This document shows positions 1 to 10,017 of a stretch of 64,000 nt of DNA, piece after piece. Within the stretch, counting starts at the first letter, position 1, and every line of letters starts with the position of its first letter. Below the pieces are notes generated by a model. That model did no database searches and was not told where the DNA came from. It saw only the letters and a list, made by a program, of their open reading frames with translations. A program made the translations under genes and the position numbers. Origin of the DNA: Bacillota bacterium. Lineage in GTDB: Bacteria; Bacillota; Clostridia; Acetivibrionales; DTU013. The stretch covers positions 62,001-126,000 of the forward strand of contig JAFABI010000010.1 of NCBI GenBank assembly GCA_023426125.1. The letters run 5' to 3'.

Positions 1-1241
1 TCATAGATGGCAAGGTTATCCCAGTAGGTTAGTCCGAAAGGCATTGCCTTATGATGCGCTATCTTGAATTCAATTGTGATCCGGTCTTGATTTTCCTCAA
101 ATTGATTTACAAATACCATGGGGATTGTTTCTTCAACCACTTTTTCCGATTTATGGCTTGCAGTGTAATTTCTCAGCATTCTCGGCCTGCATTCGCCGTT
201 GATAAATGCCATCTGGCATTGTGCATCGTAATACAGGAAGGTCTCGGGCCAGGGACCCATGCCTACTCCGCCGAGAGCCATGTTATATCCATTGATTTCC
301 GGCCGTATATCCGAATCGGTTGTAAGCATATAGTTTGGCGCCGTATTACGGTTTCTTTGCTGGTAATGCTCTATTGCCTCCGGCAGTGTGGTAATGGTGA
401 TCCCAAAGCCTTTGATATAGTTGAAAAAATTGTCCAGCATTTTCGCAGAAGCTTCAATATCCTGCAGAGGCCAAACTGCGAAGGAGTCAGTGTGCTCCAT
501 TTCATGGGACTCCTGCTGCTGGGTGAAATATACATATTCATTGCTATCGGTGTTGTTGATATAATCGTTAAAGAGCTTTTTCCAGTATTCTATATTGTCG
601 CCTGTGCATAGCCCTGCGCGTAGTACATCGTTGGGGTCCGTGGAATATATGCACGGACTTCCCGTATGATAGGAAAGATGCAGATCCCGGGCGGTCCATT
701 CACAGGCTGTGATTCTTCCGCTGAGAGGATGAGGCGCCTTGTAATTCCCGCTGCTGATGTACCAGAAGCCCCACGGTATTCCCTTATGGGTGATCCCATC
801 CCACCAGGTCTGCTCCCAGCAGTAGCCCCACAAACCTTTAAAGTCCAATTCCTCCAGCACCTCGATCAAAGTATTGCTGATAAGCCCCGATGCGGCAACC
901 CTGGTTTCCGCCCATGGAAAGGCTTCCTTCAGGGCGTCCCATTCCATGGCGACAACCTGCTTCAATTGATCCTTTGACTTGTATTTTTCTACCAGTGACC
1001 CAATCCCCAGAATAACTGCATCGCCATATTGCTCATGCCACCTGTTTATTCGCTCTTTCAGAACCTTAACGGAACCGCTGTTGACATTCCAGGTGACGGG
1101 AATCCCATGGCCGCGGACCAGCTTTGCCGTCCGTTCCACGCCTTCTACGGGAGTCCCATGACCCCAATTGGCTTCAATATTTGACGCAAAGCTGACATAA
1201 GTGTAAATCAATCTCTCAGGCCTCATTGTATGATACTGCAT
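1..1241 (-). CDS. Polysaccharide deacetylase-like protein, partial (C-terminus off window)
   Basis: An uninterrupted minus-strand frame of over 400 codons runs off the left edge. The N-terminal part (HGTPVEGVERTAKLVRGHGI and then ITWNVNSGSV-like text) resembles the NodB-like glycoside hydrolase/deacetylase fold: a strand, a helix of candidate 'other person' residues and a conserved EMEHTD-type segment near residue 275. I cannot assign the metal ligands with confidence. No signal peptide is visible, so it is probably cytoplasmic. Two in-frame ATGs (1241 and 1226) compete; the AAAGGA motif abuts the first and lies about 15 nt from the second, so the start is uncertain. It follows the FAD oxidoreductase on the same strand after about 100 bp and is likely the last visible gene of the first sugar operon. 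It may instead be a GH57/GH38-like enzyme. Confidence 0.55.
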   Translation of the reverse strand, partial: MQYHTMRPERLIYTYVSFASNIEANWGHGTPVEGVERTAKLVRGHGIPVTWNVNSGSVKVLKERINRWHEQYGDAVILGIGSLVEKYKSKDQLKQVVAMEWDALKEAFPWAETRVAASGLISNTLIEVLEELDFKGLWGYCWEQTWWDGITHKGIPWGFWYISSGNYKAPHPLSGRITACEWTARDLHLSYHTGSPCIYSTDPNDVLRAGLCTGDNIEYWKKLFNDYINNTDSNEYVYFTQQQESHEMEHTDSFAVWPLQDIEASAKMLDNFFNYIKGFGITITTLPEAIEHYQQRNRNTAPNYMLTTDSDIRPEINGYNMALGGVGMGPWPETFLYYDAQCQMAFINGECRPRMLRNYTASHKSEKVVEETIPMVFVNQFEENQDRITIEFKIAHHKAMPFGLTYWDNLAIY

Positions 1242-1347
1242 TCCTTTCTTTTGCTCCGAAAAAAAGCAAAAAGTAATCAGGGCCTGATCCATTCAATACC
1301 AGGCCTGCCTTCATTCTTAAGACAAATGGGAATATGCGCCGGAAATC

Positions 1348-2673
1348 CTACGGCAAATACGCGCCTTCATCCCTCAGCCTCTCGCGCAGATATCTTGTGT
1401 CTATTTTATGGACATTGACCTCGGGAAGTTTTAATGAATGGGCGGCAGCCATACCCGCAGCTTCACCCATAGCAAGACACACCGGCATTACCCTGATGCT
1501 GCCCTGAACCGTACGGTCGCAGGAGATGGACCTTCCTGCCACGAGGACGTTCTTCAGCCCCCTGGGTGTAAGGCATCCATAGGGGATTCCATGGGATTCG
1601 CCCTCTTCATAGCTTTTAAAACGGTAATTGGGATCGAATTTCCTTTCATTCACCGAATCCTTCTCTTTCAATGAGTGATGAATGTCTATATAGTAGCAAT
1701 TCCTGCAGATCTCATCCTCGAAGCTTCGTCTTTCAATATAGTCCGCCAGTGTCAGCGTATAATCTCCGGCGATCCTCCTTGTTTCTCTTATTCCCATTAA
1801 AGAGCCCGTAGCGGCAAGATATGCATTGGCAAATGCTCGAGGATAGTATTGGGCTAAAGCCCTGCGGTATTCATCCGCCATTTTGCGTCCGGTGACAAGG
1901 GCCCGGGATACGCTTTCCGGTTCCGTGTTGTCAACATTCCACTGATGTCCGGCATTGAACCCGACTACACCGGGTCCCAGCAGCTTATCCACTATATGTA
2001 CGTCGGTTATCAACGGATATTCCCCTGTTTTAATAATTTTATAAAACGGAGATTCCGGAAAATGCGGGTGCAGGCGAGGTCCGTTCAGATATTCGTGTTC
2101 ATCCACATTGGCCAGCGTGAAGCAATGGGTCACCGGCATCAAATCCCCGCTGGCATATTCTGTGCCTGCCCATACCGCCAGATCCGCATCTCCTGTGCAA
2201 TCTACGTATACTTTGGCTTTATAGGCCGTCAATCCTTTTTTATTGCTTACAATGATTGCGGTTACCTCACCCTTTTCATCAGCCTCAACTGCGCTTAAAA
2301 CCGTATTGAACAATATATCCGCTCCGGCTCCGGTGACCAGGTCATCATATACTATTTTCAAATGCTCCGCATCAATAGGCACCCAGTCGGCATCCTCAGG
2401 CTTCACATGGGACATGCCTTCTTTGGCCCGGTTGAAAACCGTTTCCGCCAGACCTTGGTATATGATCTTTTCCTTATCCGAAAAAGGGCACCAGCAAGGC
2501 ACCAATCCCGATGTACCCATGCCGCCCAGGCAGCCAGTGGCTTCTATCAGCAGAGTCCTTGCCCCTTCCCTTGCCGCTGCTACCGCCGCAGTGCAGCCGG
2601 CCGGACCTCCGCCTGCCACAATCACGTCATAAGCTTCATTTAAAGGGATTTCTCTTGCCTTCATCGTATACAT
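1348..2673 (-). CDS. FAD-dependent oxidoreductase (FAD_oxidored family)
   Basis: 441 residues. The N-terminus has a dinucleotide-binding fold with the motif VAGGGPAGCTAAVAAAREG at about residues 20-38, followed by a typical CLGGMGT turn and a DCTGDADLA segment near 155-165, both characteristic of the pfam12831 FAD_oxidored group. The C-terminus carries the second FAD contact (RSISCDRTVQGSIRVMPVC and GEAAGMAAAHS). Members are often found in carbohydrate gene clusters but their substrates are mostly unknown. Start is ambiguous: ATG at 2673 or ATG at 2664, both with only GGNGGA-like sites upstream. The gene follows the binding-protein gene after a 287-bp spacer with two inverted repeats. A larger relative of the same family lies at 31155-33434. 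Confidence 0.8.
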   Translation of the reverse strand: MYTMKAREIPLNEAYDVIVAGGGPAGCTAAVAAAREGARTLLIEATGCLGGMGTSGLVPCWCPFSDKEKIIYQGLAETVFNRAKEGMSHVKPEDADWVPIDAEHLKIVYDDLVTGAGADILFNTVLSAVEADEKGEVTAIIVSNKKGLTAYKAKVYVDCTGDADLAVWAGTEYASGDLMPVTHCFTLANVDEHEYLNGPRLHPHFPESPFYKIIKTGEYPLITDVHIVDKLLGPGVVGFNAGHQWNVDNTEPESVSRALVTGRKMADEYRRALAQYYPRAFANAYLAATGSLMGIRETRRIAGDYTLTLADYIERRSFEDEICRNCYYIDIHHSLKEKDSVNERKFDPNYRFKSYEEGESHGIPYGCLTPRGLKNVLVAGRSISCDRTVQGSIRVMPVCLAMGEAAGMAAAHSLKLPEVNVHKIDTRYLRERLRDEGAYLP

Positions 2674-2704
2674 CCGATTCCCACCTTATTCTTTTTATTG
2701 TTTT

Positions 2705-2744
2705 GAGAAAGGAGCTGTCCCGGAATATACGGACAGCCCCTCTC
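2705..2744. repeat. Inverted repeat between binding protein and oxidoreductase genes
   Basis: Arms GGAGCTGTCC (2711-2720) and GGACAGCCCC (2731-2740), extended by GAGA/TCTC at the outside. One mismatch in the core. No clear U-tract on the minus strand, so it may be a processing or stabilising hairpin rather than a terminator. Confidence 0.5.
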
Positions 2745-2921
2745 ATGCTTTTGTGCCGTATTATAACGACCTAATTCAAAGGAAATTTGTCGTTTGTAGA
2801 TAAATTTCCTTACAGCAACGGAGTTTCAACGAGACTGGCCGCAAATGCCTTGCATTTGCTGCTCGTCCATGCATCCTGGGCGGGAGATATGCTCACCGCC
2901 TGATAACCAATTCAGTACCCG

Positions 2922-2944
2922 CCCCACCTTGTACAGAGGTGGGG
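2922..2944. repeat. Hairpin downstream of sugar-binding protein gene
   Basis: CCCCACC (2922-2928) and GGTGGGG (2938-2944) form a perfect 7-bp stem 17 bp beyond the stop of the binding-protein gene. On the plus strand it is followed by ACATTTTTG; on the minus strand there is no U-tract. A 3'-stabilising hairpin that favours binding-protein mRNA is plausible. Confidence 0.5.
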
Positions 2945-2960
2945 ACATTTTTGAGCCTCG

Positions 2961-4505
2961 TTATTTCTTTACTGTTGCATACCAGTCGTTTACTTCCTTG
3001 GTGACCGCGTCTCCGCCTGCTTCCTTCCAGTTCTTGACGAATGCGTCGCAGGTCGCCTCAAGGTCGCCTTTGACAATTGTTTTGGTGATGTATTCATTCA
3101 GCATTGTATTGAGCTGTGCATAGTTTTTCGCCAGCAGCGGCAGGAATGGCGAGTAGGCGGTGGGATCAATGATTTTTTGCTCTTCCGGTATTGAATTTAC
3201 GGTTTTCCAGCCCTGGAACAGCATTTCGTCCTTTCTGACCCTTGCCTGCCAGTATGTCGGGAAAGCGTCCTCAACAGCGCCCATTCTGAAATTATTTGCA
3301 TTGCCGAATTCTTCGGTGAATATGGGCAATATCGGGTAATAGGCCCCATCCTTTACGGTATAGTGGACTCCTTCAACACCCAGGGTCTGATAAAGGAAGG
3401 TATCCGGGTCAAGCTTTGCATTCAGCCACTTTACCGCATCTTCAGGATATTGGGAGGACTTTGGAACAAAATTGTACGAATCAAAACCCGCGCTCATTGC
3501 CAGACCGGCTTTCCCGTCCTTGCCTGTAAGAGCGCCGCAGTAGTTCACTTTTGCTTCAGGGAAGTTCTTCACAATGGAGGTTGAAATGGTGGGGAACAGA
3601 TGCCAGCCGCCGATCATGGCTCCGGCCTTGCCGCTTGAAAACTTCTCAAGCATTGTTGCTTCCTTGGTTATTACATATTCCTTGTCCAGCAGCCCGTTTT
3701 TCAATAAATCCGTAACGAAAACGATATAATCCTTAAAAGCTGGGTTTTCAGCCGTGTTGACCAGCTTGCCGTCTATTTCGCTCCAATCCTGGGCCAATCC
3801 GAAGGCTCCCCTGATATTTTCAAGGGGTGAACCGCCCATTGCAGAAAGCGGGATGTTTTTATCGCCGTTCCCACCGGGGTCCTTTTCCTTGAATGCCTTT
3901 AACACCGCTACCAGCTCATCCAGCGTGGTGGGCATTTTCAGGTTGAGCTTTTCCAGCCAGTCAACTCTGAAGGCAATGCTTGAGGAAGTGTTATTCAATG
4001 CCTTGGCGGGGATACAGAAGATTTTCCCGTCCAGTTTTATGGCATCGAAGCTTTCTTGAGAGACGCCGGCTTTGATATTATTGCCGAATTTTTCAATCAA
4101 CGGCGTTATATCCGTCAGTGCGCCCCTGCCCGCGTAATCAAAGTAGTATTGCTTGAATACGCTGCCCAATCCGACCACATCATAGGCTTCTCCGGAGGCC
4201 ATGATGATATTCAGCTTGTCTTCCGGTTTGTCCTGAGGAAGCGTATCGTATTGGACTTTGTAGCCGGTCCTTTCTTCCAGGCCTTTTGCCGGTACCATGG
4301 TATTATAGTCGCTTGTCGCATAGTGCAGCAAAACCTTCAATCCGGGCTTTTCCTCAGGAGCAGCCATTGTTGGCACAGTTTCTGCCGAATTAGCCCCCGT
4401 CGTTGCTTCGGTCTCGTTTACAGCTTGAGTTCCGCAGCCTGAAAACACAGTAGCAGCCATACAAAGCAGCAATACCAGGACTGCCGTTTTTTTCAGTTTT
4501 TTCAT
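2961..4505 (-). CDS. Extracellular sugar-binding lipoprotein (LplA-type)
   Basis: 514 residues. It begins with a lipoprotein signal peptide: Lys-rich start, hydrophobic core and lipobox FSGC with the lipidated cysteine at residue 24. A Thr/Ala/Glu-rich linker follows, then a family 1 solute-binding fold with the usual GGWHLFPT-like segment near residue 300 and a conserved Tyr-Trp-rich C-terminus (NDWYATVKK). It would deliver an oligosaccharide to the two permeases encoded just upstream on the same strand. The start ATG has GGAGG 8 nt upstream. The typical size for LplA-type proteins is 490-560 residues. No ATPase is encoded nearby; such importers usually borrow a shared MsmX-type ATPase. Confidence 0.9.
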   Translation of the reverse strand: MKKLKKTAVLVLLLCMAATVFSGCGTQAVNETEATTGANSAETVPTMAAPEEKPGLKVLLHYATSDYNTMVPAKGLEERTGYKVQYDTLPQDKPEDKLNIIMASGEAYDVVGLGSVFKQYYFDYAGRGALTDITPLIEKFGNNIKAGVSQESFDAIKLDGKIFCIPAKALNNTSSSIAFRVDWLEKLNLKMPTTLDELVAVLKAFKEKDPGGNGDKNIPLSAMGGSPLENIRGAFGLAQDWSEIDGKLVNTAENPAFKDYIVFVTDLLKNGLLDKEYVITKEATMLEKFSSGKAGAMIGGWHLFPTISTSIVKNFPEAKVNYCGALTGKDGKAGLAMSAGFDSYNFVPKSSQYPEDAVKWLNAKLDPDTFLYQTLGVEGVHYTVKDGAYYPILPIFTEEFGNANNFRMGAVEDAFPTYWQARVRKDEMLFQGWKTVNSIPEEQKIIDPTAYSPFLPLLAKNYAQLNTMLNEYITKTIVKGDLEATCDAFVKNWKEAGGDAVTKEVNDWYATVKK

Positions 4506-4570
4506 GACACAATCCTCCCTGTAATATAAATTTATTACATAAACCCGGCCGGGTCAATGGCATGGTAGAA

Positions 4571-5461
4571 CTATCCTTTCACTGAGCCTATCATTACCCC
4601 TTTGATAAAATACTTCTGCAAGAAAGGATAGACAATCACGATGGGCACCGTAGCCGCAATAATGGTAGCGGCCCTTACACCCTCGGGGGTTATATCCCCC
4701 AGGTCGTCGGACGACTTATACAGCATATCCGATGAACCGAGGGCTTCCATAACAAGGTCCCGCATGTATACCTGAAGAGGCTTCAAATTGACTCTGGTGA
4801 TGTAAAGCATGGGGTGGAAATATTCATTCCAGTAGCCTACTGCCGTAAAAAGACATATGGTCGCAAGCACCGGCTTTGACAGCGGCAGGATAATACTGAA
4901 AACAATGCGGAAATTGGACGCATTATCTATCTTTGCCGATTCTTCCAGGCTTTCCGGCAGGCTTTCATAGTAGTTCTTGACAATCAGCAGGTTGAATACG
5001 CTTATGACCGAAGGCAAAATCACCGACCACAGCTTGTTCAGCAGGCCCAGATTCTTTATCAGCATATAGTTGGGGATCAAGCCCCCATTGAAAAGCATTG
5101 TAAATACAAACAGGATAAGGATCAGCTTCATGCCCTTCATGCTCTTTTTGGAAAGGGGATATGCCGTAACGGCAATTACCAGCAGCGAAAGCAGCGTTCC
5201 AATCCCTGTGATAAACAATGAAATTGAAAAGGCATTTAAAAATTCCTTGTTTGTGATAACATACTTCATGGTAAACAGCTGGAAATCTACGGGAAACAGG
5301 ATTACTTTTCCTGAAACAACGGCCCACTCGGCACTGAATGCCTTTGAAAATACGTTCATAAAGGGAAACAAAGTCAGCAATCCCATCAAAACCATTACCG
5401 AATATACGAATATATCTAACACAACGTCGCTTATATTATGCTTCCTGGCTATTTTAGACAC
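4571..5461 (-). CDS. Carbohydrate ABC transporter permease (LplC/YtcP-type)
   Basis: 296 residues with six predicted membrane segments (first at about 15-37) and the permease loop EESAKIDNASNFRIVFSIILP at about 185-205, which contacts the ATPase. It forms the importer pore with the adjacent LplB-type protein. The start is GTG at 5461, four bases after the TAG of the upstream permease, suggesting translational coupling; the G-rich stretch before it is very close. C-terminus KYFIKGVMIGSVKG is typical of the YtcP/LplC group. It ends 65 bp before the binding-protein gene. Confidence 0.9.
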   Translation of the reverse strand: MSKIARKHNISDVVLDIFVYSVMVLMGLLTLFPFMNVFSKAFSAEWAVVSGKVILFPVDFQLFTMKYVITNKEFLNAFSISLFITGIGTLLSLLVIAVTAYPLSKKSMKGMKLILILFVFTMLFNGGLIPNYMLIKNLGLLNKLWSVILPSVISVFNLLIVKNYYESLPESLEESAKIDNASNFRIVFSIILPLSKPVLATICLFTAVGYWNEYFHPMLYITRVNLKPLQVYMRDLVMEALGSSDMLYKSSDDLGDITPEGVRAATIIAATVPIVIVYPFLQKYFIKGVMIGSVKG

Positions 5462-5464
5462 CCC

Positions 5465-6415
5465 CTACCAGATGCTTTTCTGAACGATTTTTTTGCTGAT
5501 GAAATTTCCCGAAAGGATCAGGATAAAGCCTACCACTGAGTTGAAAAGTCCGACGGCAGTACTGAAGGAGTATTCCATTTTCCCCAGTCCCAGCCTGTAT
5601 ACATAAGTGCCTATAACGTCGGCAGTTTCATAAACTACAGGGTTGTACATGATAAATATCTGCTCCGTCCCGGCTTCCAATAGGCCGCCGAGTCTCAAAA
5701 TCAACATAAGTACAATGGTTGAAGTGATGCCGGGTATGGTGATATGGATGATCTGTTTGATCCGGCCCGCGCCGTCGATCCTGGCAGCTTCATACTGCTC
5801 CTGGTCTATTCCGGCTATTGCCGCTATGTATACGATAGCTCCCCAGCCGGCTTCCTTCCACCCCTGTGATACCACAAGGATGCTTCTGAACCAATTGTTA
5901 TCCATCAGGAATGCAATCGGCTCTCCCCCCGCCGCCTCGATTAAAGCATTTACTATACCGGTATTCGGCGACAAAATGTTGGTAAACAGTCCGCCAATGA
6001 TGACCCATGACAGGAAGTGCGGAAGATAGATAACCGTCTGGATTGACCTTTTAAAAAGCAAGTGCCTGATTTCATTCAGAATCAGGGCGATCAAAATGGG
6101 GATGGGAAATAACGCAACAAGCTTGTAGATGCTGATCAACAGCGTATTCTTGAAGACATTGTAGAAATCGGCATAATGGAAAAGCTTGTCGAATTGCTGC
6201 AATCCGACCCATTTGCTGCCCAGGATGCCGTCAAATACGTTATAATCCTGGAAAGCAATGATGATGCCGTACATTGGGACATACTTGAACAAAATAAGAA
6301 AAAACAATCCCGGTATCAACAAAAGATACATATCCCAGTTTTTGATTTTTCTCTTCCTTTTAGCAGCAATATTGACTTTGCGCATATCGAGGCTTCCTAC
6401 TCTGTCAAAATTCAT
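5465..6415 (-). CDS. Carbohydrate ABC transporter permease (LplB-type)
   Basis: About 316 residues. A basic N-terminus (AAKRKRKIKNW) precedes the first membrane segment (LLLIPGLFFLILF), followed by the LplB hallmark YVPMYGIIIAFQDY. The EAA-like loop EAARIDGAGRIKQIIHITIP lies near residue 210-230. I chose ATG 6415 over an upstream in-frame ATG at 6448 because AGGAG sits 9 nt before it. It is the first gene of the importer operon and is followed immediately by the second permease. The sugar cannot be inferred; related importers carry oligosaccharides from pectin, xylan or other plant glycans. Confidence 0.9.
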   Translation of the reverse strand: MNFDRVGSLDMRKVNIAAKRKRKIKNWDMYLLLIPGLFFLILFKYVPMYGIIIAFQDYNVFDGILGSKWVGLQQFDKLFHYADFYNVFKNTLLISIYKLVALFPIPILIALILNEIRHLLFKRSIQTVIYLPHFLSWVIIGGLFTNILSPNTGIVNALIEAAGGEPIAFLMDNNWFRSILVVSQGWKEAGWGAIVYIAAIAGIDQEQYEAARIDGAGRIKQIIHITIPGITSTIVLMLILRLGGLLEAGTEQIFIMYNPVVYETADVIGTYVYRLGLGKMEYSFSTAVGLFNSVVGFILILSGNFISKKIVQKSIW

Positions 6416-6546
6416 TTGTTCCGGCTCCTGTATACTGTGAAATGGCACATTCCTCCGATGAAGTAATGTTCGATGGTTTTATTATGCCATCCTTCAAAGG
6501 GCCGGACAATATAAAAATCATTCAAAAAACTCAAAAAATATACGAT

Positions 6547-8250
6547 TTACGCCTGAAATTTCTCTGCAGGTATTCTGACCGACACGGTGGTGCCCTGTCC
6601 CTGGATGCTTTTATATGTCAAGCCGTATTTCTCGCCATAATTGATTTTAAGCCTTCTGTCCACATTTATAACACCAAAGCCGTGAGCGTCCTTGCTGCAT
6701 TGCTCTGTCAGGATTTTATCCGTTTGCCCCGGGCTCATGCCCACGCCGTCGTCTGCAACGGTCAGCACGATATCGTCATCTGAAAAAATTCCGCCGATTT
6801 TATGGTGCCGGCCTGAATTTCCTTTTCCATGATGCCATGATGGATAGCGTTTTCCACCAAGGGCTGCAATACCAGCTTCATGATGGAACAGGCTGTCAGC
6901 CTTTCATCGATATCAATGACCAGCCTGATGGAATCATCAAATCTCTGGTTCTGAATATTGATGTACGCTTCAATATGGGCAATTTCATCGCCGATGGAAA
7001 CAATGTCCTTCCCCTTGCTGAGGCTCAGCTTGTAAAACCTGGCCATGGAATTGACCAGGTCGACGATATCCCTGGCCTTATAATTGTATGCCTTGCAGGT
7101 GATCAGTTCCAGGGTGTTGTAGAGGAAATGGGGGTTAATCTGGGCCTGCAGGGCTTTTAATTCGGCATTGTTTGCTTCTTTGCCGATTTGATATTTTTCT
7201 TCTACAAGGCTTTCGATTTTCACCAGCATATGATTGAATTTTGTTTCCAGTTCCCCTATTTCATCGCTCCCGCTGACATGAATGCTTGCGGAAAAGTCCC
7301 CTTTTTCAGCTTTTTGCATTGTTTTCATCAACAGTCTTATTCGTTTCACCATGGAGCCCGATACGAGCAAAGCCAGCATATACGCTGCCAATCCGATTAC
7401 CGCCATGAGTATGAAGGTATGATCCCTGATTTCCGCATTGGACTTAAGTATATTGCTCACCGGTATTACGGCAGCCAATTTCCATCTGGTATGGGGGATG
7501 GTTTTGTAAGCTGTATAAACAGGCCCTCCGCTTAAGCTCATTTTTTCCCATGATAATTCCTTGGGCGGCAGCTCGCTTCTTCTAGGCTCATTGAGCATAC
7601 CCTTTAAAAGCTCGTTGTTGGAAGAGGCAATCACCTGATTTTTTTCATTCAGAATATAAACAAAGCCATTTTCATTAATTGTCGACTTTTTTAATACATC
7701 TTCTTCGATTTTCGAAACAAGGACGTCAATGCTGATGATGCCGAGAAACTCGCCGTATGCCTCCCGGTTCCCTATCATCCGGATCCCGGATATGATGTCG
7801 TGGGCATCGTCAATGCCGCCGTATTTGAAATTGTAGGGAGCTGTCCAATATATCTGGCCGTTTAGCGATACTGCCTTTTCATAAAGCTCGGATCCGGCGA
7901 TGCTTTTAATATTAAAGAAATTGACATCTTCCTGGGAATAGAGAAGCCCGTCATTGATGTACAACCGTATGGGGTGCACATTCTGGTCGAATTGTATACC
8001 GCTGAAGTATTCGCTCAAATCGGAAAAGTCGTCTATCTGGTCGCCAACATCATAACTTGTTTTGTCCTTTTGCAGGATTTGCTGGATTTTACTGTTGAGG
8101 TATATGATATTTGATGATTTTGCCATGCTTTGAAAGGTATAGTCAAGAGATAAATTCACCTGTTCCAGTGCTTGTGAGGATACCTCCAGCATTTTATCGC
8201 TTATGGCCTCGGAGCTTCTGGCATAGGTCAGCCAGGCAAGAATGCCCAGA
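6547..8250 (-). pseudogene. YesM-type sensor histidine kinase, broken (N-terminus lost, frameshift)
   Basis: Two frames together encode most of a YesM-like kinase. The longer part (to about 6762) contains the sensor region, second membrane segment (TFILMAVIGLAAYMLALL), HAMP and the kinase box QAQINPHFLYNTLE. The ATPase end (ADDGVGM, GFGVINVDRRLKI) lies in another frame. Restoring one A in the run AAAA (plus-strand TTTT at 6798-6801) joins the two. The N-terminal first membrane helix is missing except for the LGILAW remnant, where the gene is fused to a response-regulator start. It would have controlled the adjacent importer. Function is almost certainly lost unless the indel is a sequencing error, and even then the N-terminus is deleted. 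Confidence 0.85.
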
Positions 8251-8364
8251 GGCCCCGTCCTTTGCTTCACCCGCGACCTCAATATTCAGCTTATTCCATT
8301 CGATATTTTCAATAAGCTTTTGTCTTGTTGCCCTCTCGTCATCGATTATGACTATTTTAAGCAT
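8250..8364 (-). pseudogene. Response regulator receiver fragment fused to kinase remnant
   Basis: ATG 8364 with AGGTGG upstream starts a receiver domain (MLKIVIIDDERATRQKLIEN and then EVAGEAKDGA), about 38-40 codons, matching the start of YesN-type regulators. After GEAKDGA the frame passes into kinase sequence in the wrong frame and stops 17 codons later. The phosphoacceptor Asp, the rest of the receiver and the AraC-type output domain are absent. The simplest history is a gene order regulator-kinase with one deletion from inside the regulator to the first membrane helix of the kinase. Confidence 0.8.
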
Positions 8365-8659
8365 ACGGATACCACCTTGTATGTGACAAGACCTATTGAT
8401 ATTATCATTATATACCATCATTGGCAGCATTAACAAATAAAAAATCAGGGAAAGCAAATTCCTATCCCAGCATACACCTGCCATCCTGCCTGTTAAAGAA
8501 TCGGCGGGATTGTTATTTTTTATAAATTTTTTTGTATTTCTGTAGTGTTTTTTCTTTTGATTCGCGGACGTGGACGGGCTGATCATTGTAACCCCCACCT
8601 GAAATCAGCCATTTCAGAGTTTTTTTGGATGCCTGTTTGTCTTTAACAGTTACAGGGTT

Positions 8660-9772
8660 TTAAAGCTGCTTATAAGGATATACCTGTGAACGATTTTGAT
8701 AGGTTAGGATATCCCTGTTTAATATCTTACCATTTTTTATATCAATCGCATCATTCAAAACTTTATTCTCTGATTGCTCCACGATATATGGCAAGTAAGG
8801 CAGAATAGCATTTGAGATTTCCCATGTAGCGCTGTCCCATAATAATGTAGGAGTATGATCAACTGCATAGTATTTGATATTGCCGATTTTAAAAATAGGA
8901 TCGGAAAATTTTGTTGGATGCGCGAAGCTAAATCCCATTCCAAGCGCACAGCTTATATCAATCACCAGGCATGGTTTGATAAATTTGGCAATATCATAGT
9001 CGTTAATAAACATCAGCGGATTGATAGCGTCCTGTAAAATTCCGTTTATGATAATATCCGCTGTGGCCAACTCATCGACAAAAGATACTTTCTCTCCGTT
9101 CAGATTTATCGTTACAAGCAAACCCATATCATCTTTAGCTATTTGTTTATACTGGATTCCAGGTATCTTGCTCCCAGTCAAATAGGACGGCCGCATGGTA
9201 AATACCGTTATTTCTCGGAAGCCATGTCCTTCCAGTGCATATATAGCTCCACGGCTTACCGAACCAAAGCTGATTACGACAACCTTCCGCCTGGGCCCAA
9301 AGTTGCCGTCTATCCCCGTCAACTGCAACGCATGCTGCACTCCGCAGTATCCGGCCATTTCGTTATTTCTGCTAAATATATGAAACAGGTCGCGTGCTCC
9401 CTGGTGGTACATATTTTCCCATGCAATGAGAGTCAACTTCTTATCTATGGCAATCTGGGTAATGATATTCTGTTGTACACTGTGTAACCAACCCCATACA
9501 AGAGTCCCGTCCTGTATTTCTTCAAAGTCTTCAGCTACAGGTTTTGTAATTAGAATTGCCTTATGGCTCGCAAGCAATTTTTCACGCTCCATTAAACAAT
9601 TTCCTGTTAAAGAACGTATCGTTTCATCTTCCATGTTAAAAGGTATTCCATACCCTTTTTCAAAGAATAGATGTTTACGTATATTTGAAGATATTTGACG
9701 AATATGCTCCGGGTGAATAGGCACCCTTTTTTCATTTTCCTTTTTCGATGTACCAATTACTGCAATGTCCAT
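8660..9772 (-). CDS. Alanine dehydrogenase/PNT-family protein, NAD(P)-dependent
   Basis: 370 residues. The N-terminal half matches the AlaDh/PNT N domain (VPIHPEHI near 17-24, then KAILITKP), and the C-terminal half a Rossmann fold with VVVISFGSVSRGAIYALEG near 165-183. Length and pattern (WGWLHSVQQ, ENMY) are closest, as far as I can judge, to alanine dehydrogenase or N5-(carboxyethyl)ornithine synthase; the true substrate pair of amino acid and keto acid is unknown. AGGAGT lies 5 nt before the ATG. It is a single gene with about 290 bp before the next plus-strand feature and lies at the boundary with the mobile region. Codon use looks more AT-rich than the sugar operon, which hints at separate origin. 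Confidence 0.65.
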   Translation of the reverse strand: MDIAVIGTSKKENEKRVPIHPEHIRQISSNIRKHLFFEKGYGIPFNMEDETIRSLTGNCLMEREKLLASHKAILITKPVAEDFEEIQDGTLVWGWLHSVQQNIITQIAIDKKLTLIAWENMYHQGARDLFHIFSRNNEMAGYCGVQHALQLTGIDGNFGPRRKVVVISFGSVSRGAIYALEGHGFREITVFTMRPSYLTGSKIPGIQYKQIAKDDMGLLVTINLNGEKVSFVDELATADIIINGILQDAINPLMFINDYDIAKFIKPCLVIDISCALGMGFSFAHPTKFSDPIFKIGNIKYYAVDHTPTLLWDSATWEISNAILPYLPYIVEQSENKVLNDAIDIKNGKILNRDILTYQNRSQVYPYKQL

Positions 9773-10017
9773 CTTAACTCCTTTTGCGATAATCTTTTCG
9801 GGTAGACCCGGATACGTTATTAAAGCATGAAGTGCTTGTTCTGCAGGTAACTTTGCATGTGTTATTTCATTCCTTTACAAGTTTATTTATATTTTGTCCC
9901 AAATTAAAAAAGCCATGCAACAGTTAGGTTTGCTCGGATAAGGAAGTAGCATCAAAAATAAGCTCGCAGTCAGCGCATGGTATTGTAGCTAATACATTTA
10001 TGACTGGAGAAATGATG
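9773..10017. other. Intergenic region, no gene seen
   Basis: Contains the presumed promoter of the AlaDH-like gene and a small AGCATGAAGTGCTT hairpin. The left boundary of the mobile mosaic probably lies here or shortly after, but no clean inverted repeat or target duplication was found. Confidence 0.4.
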
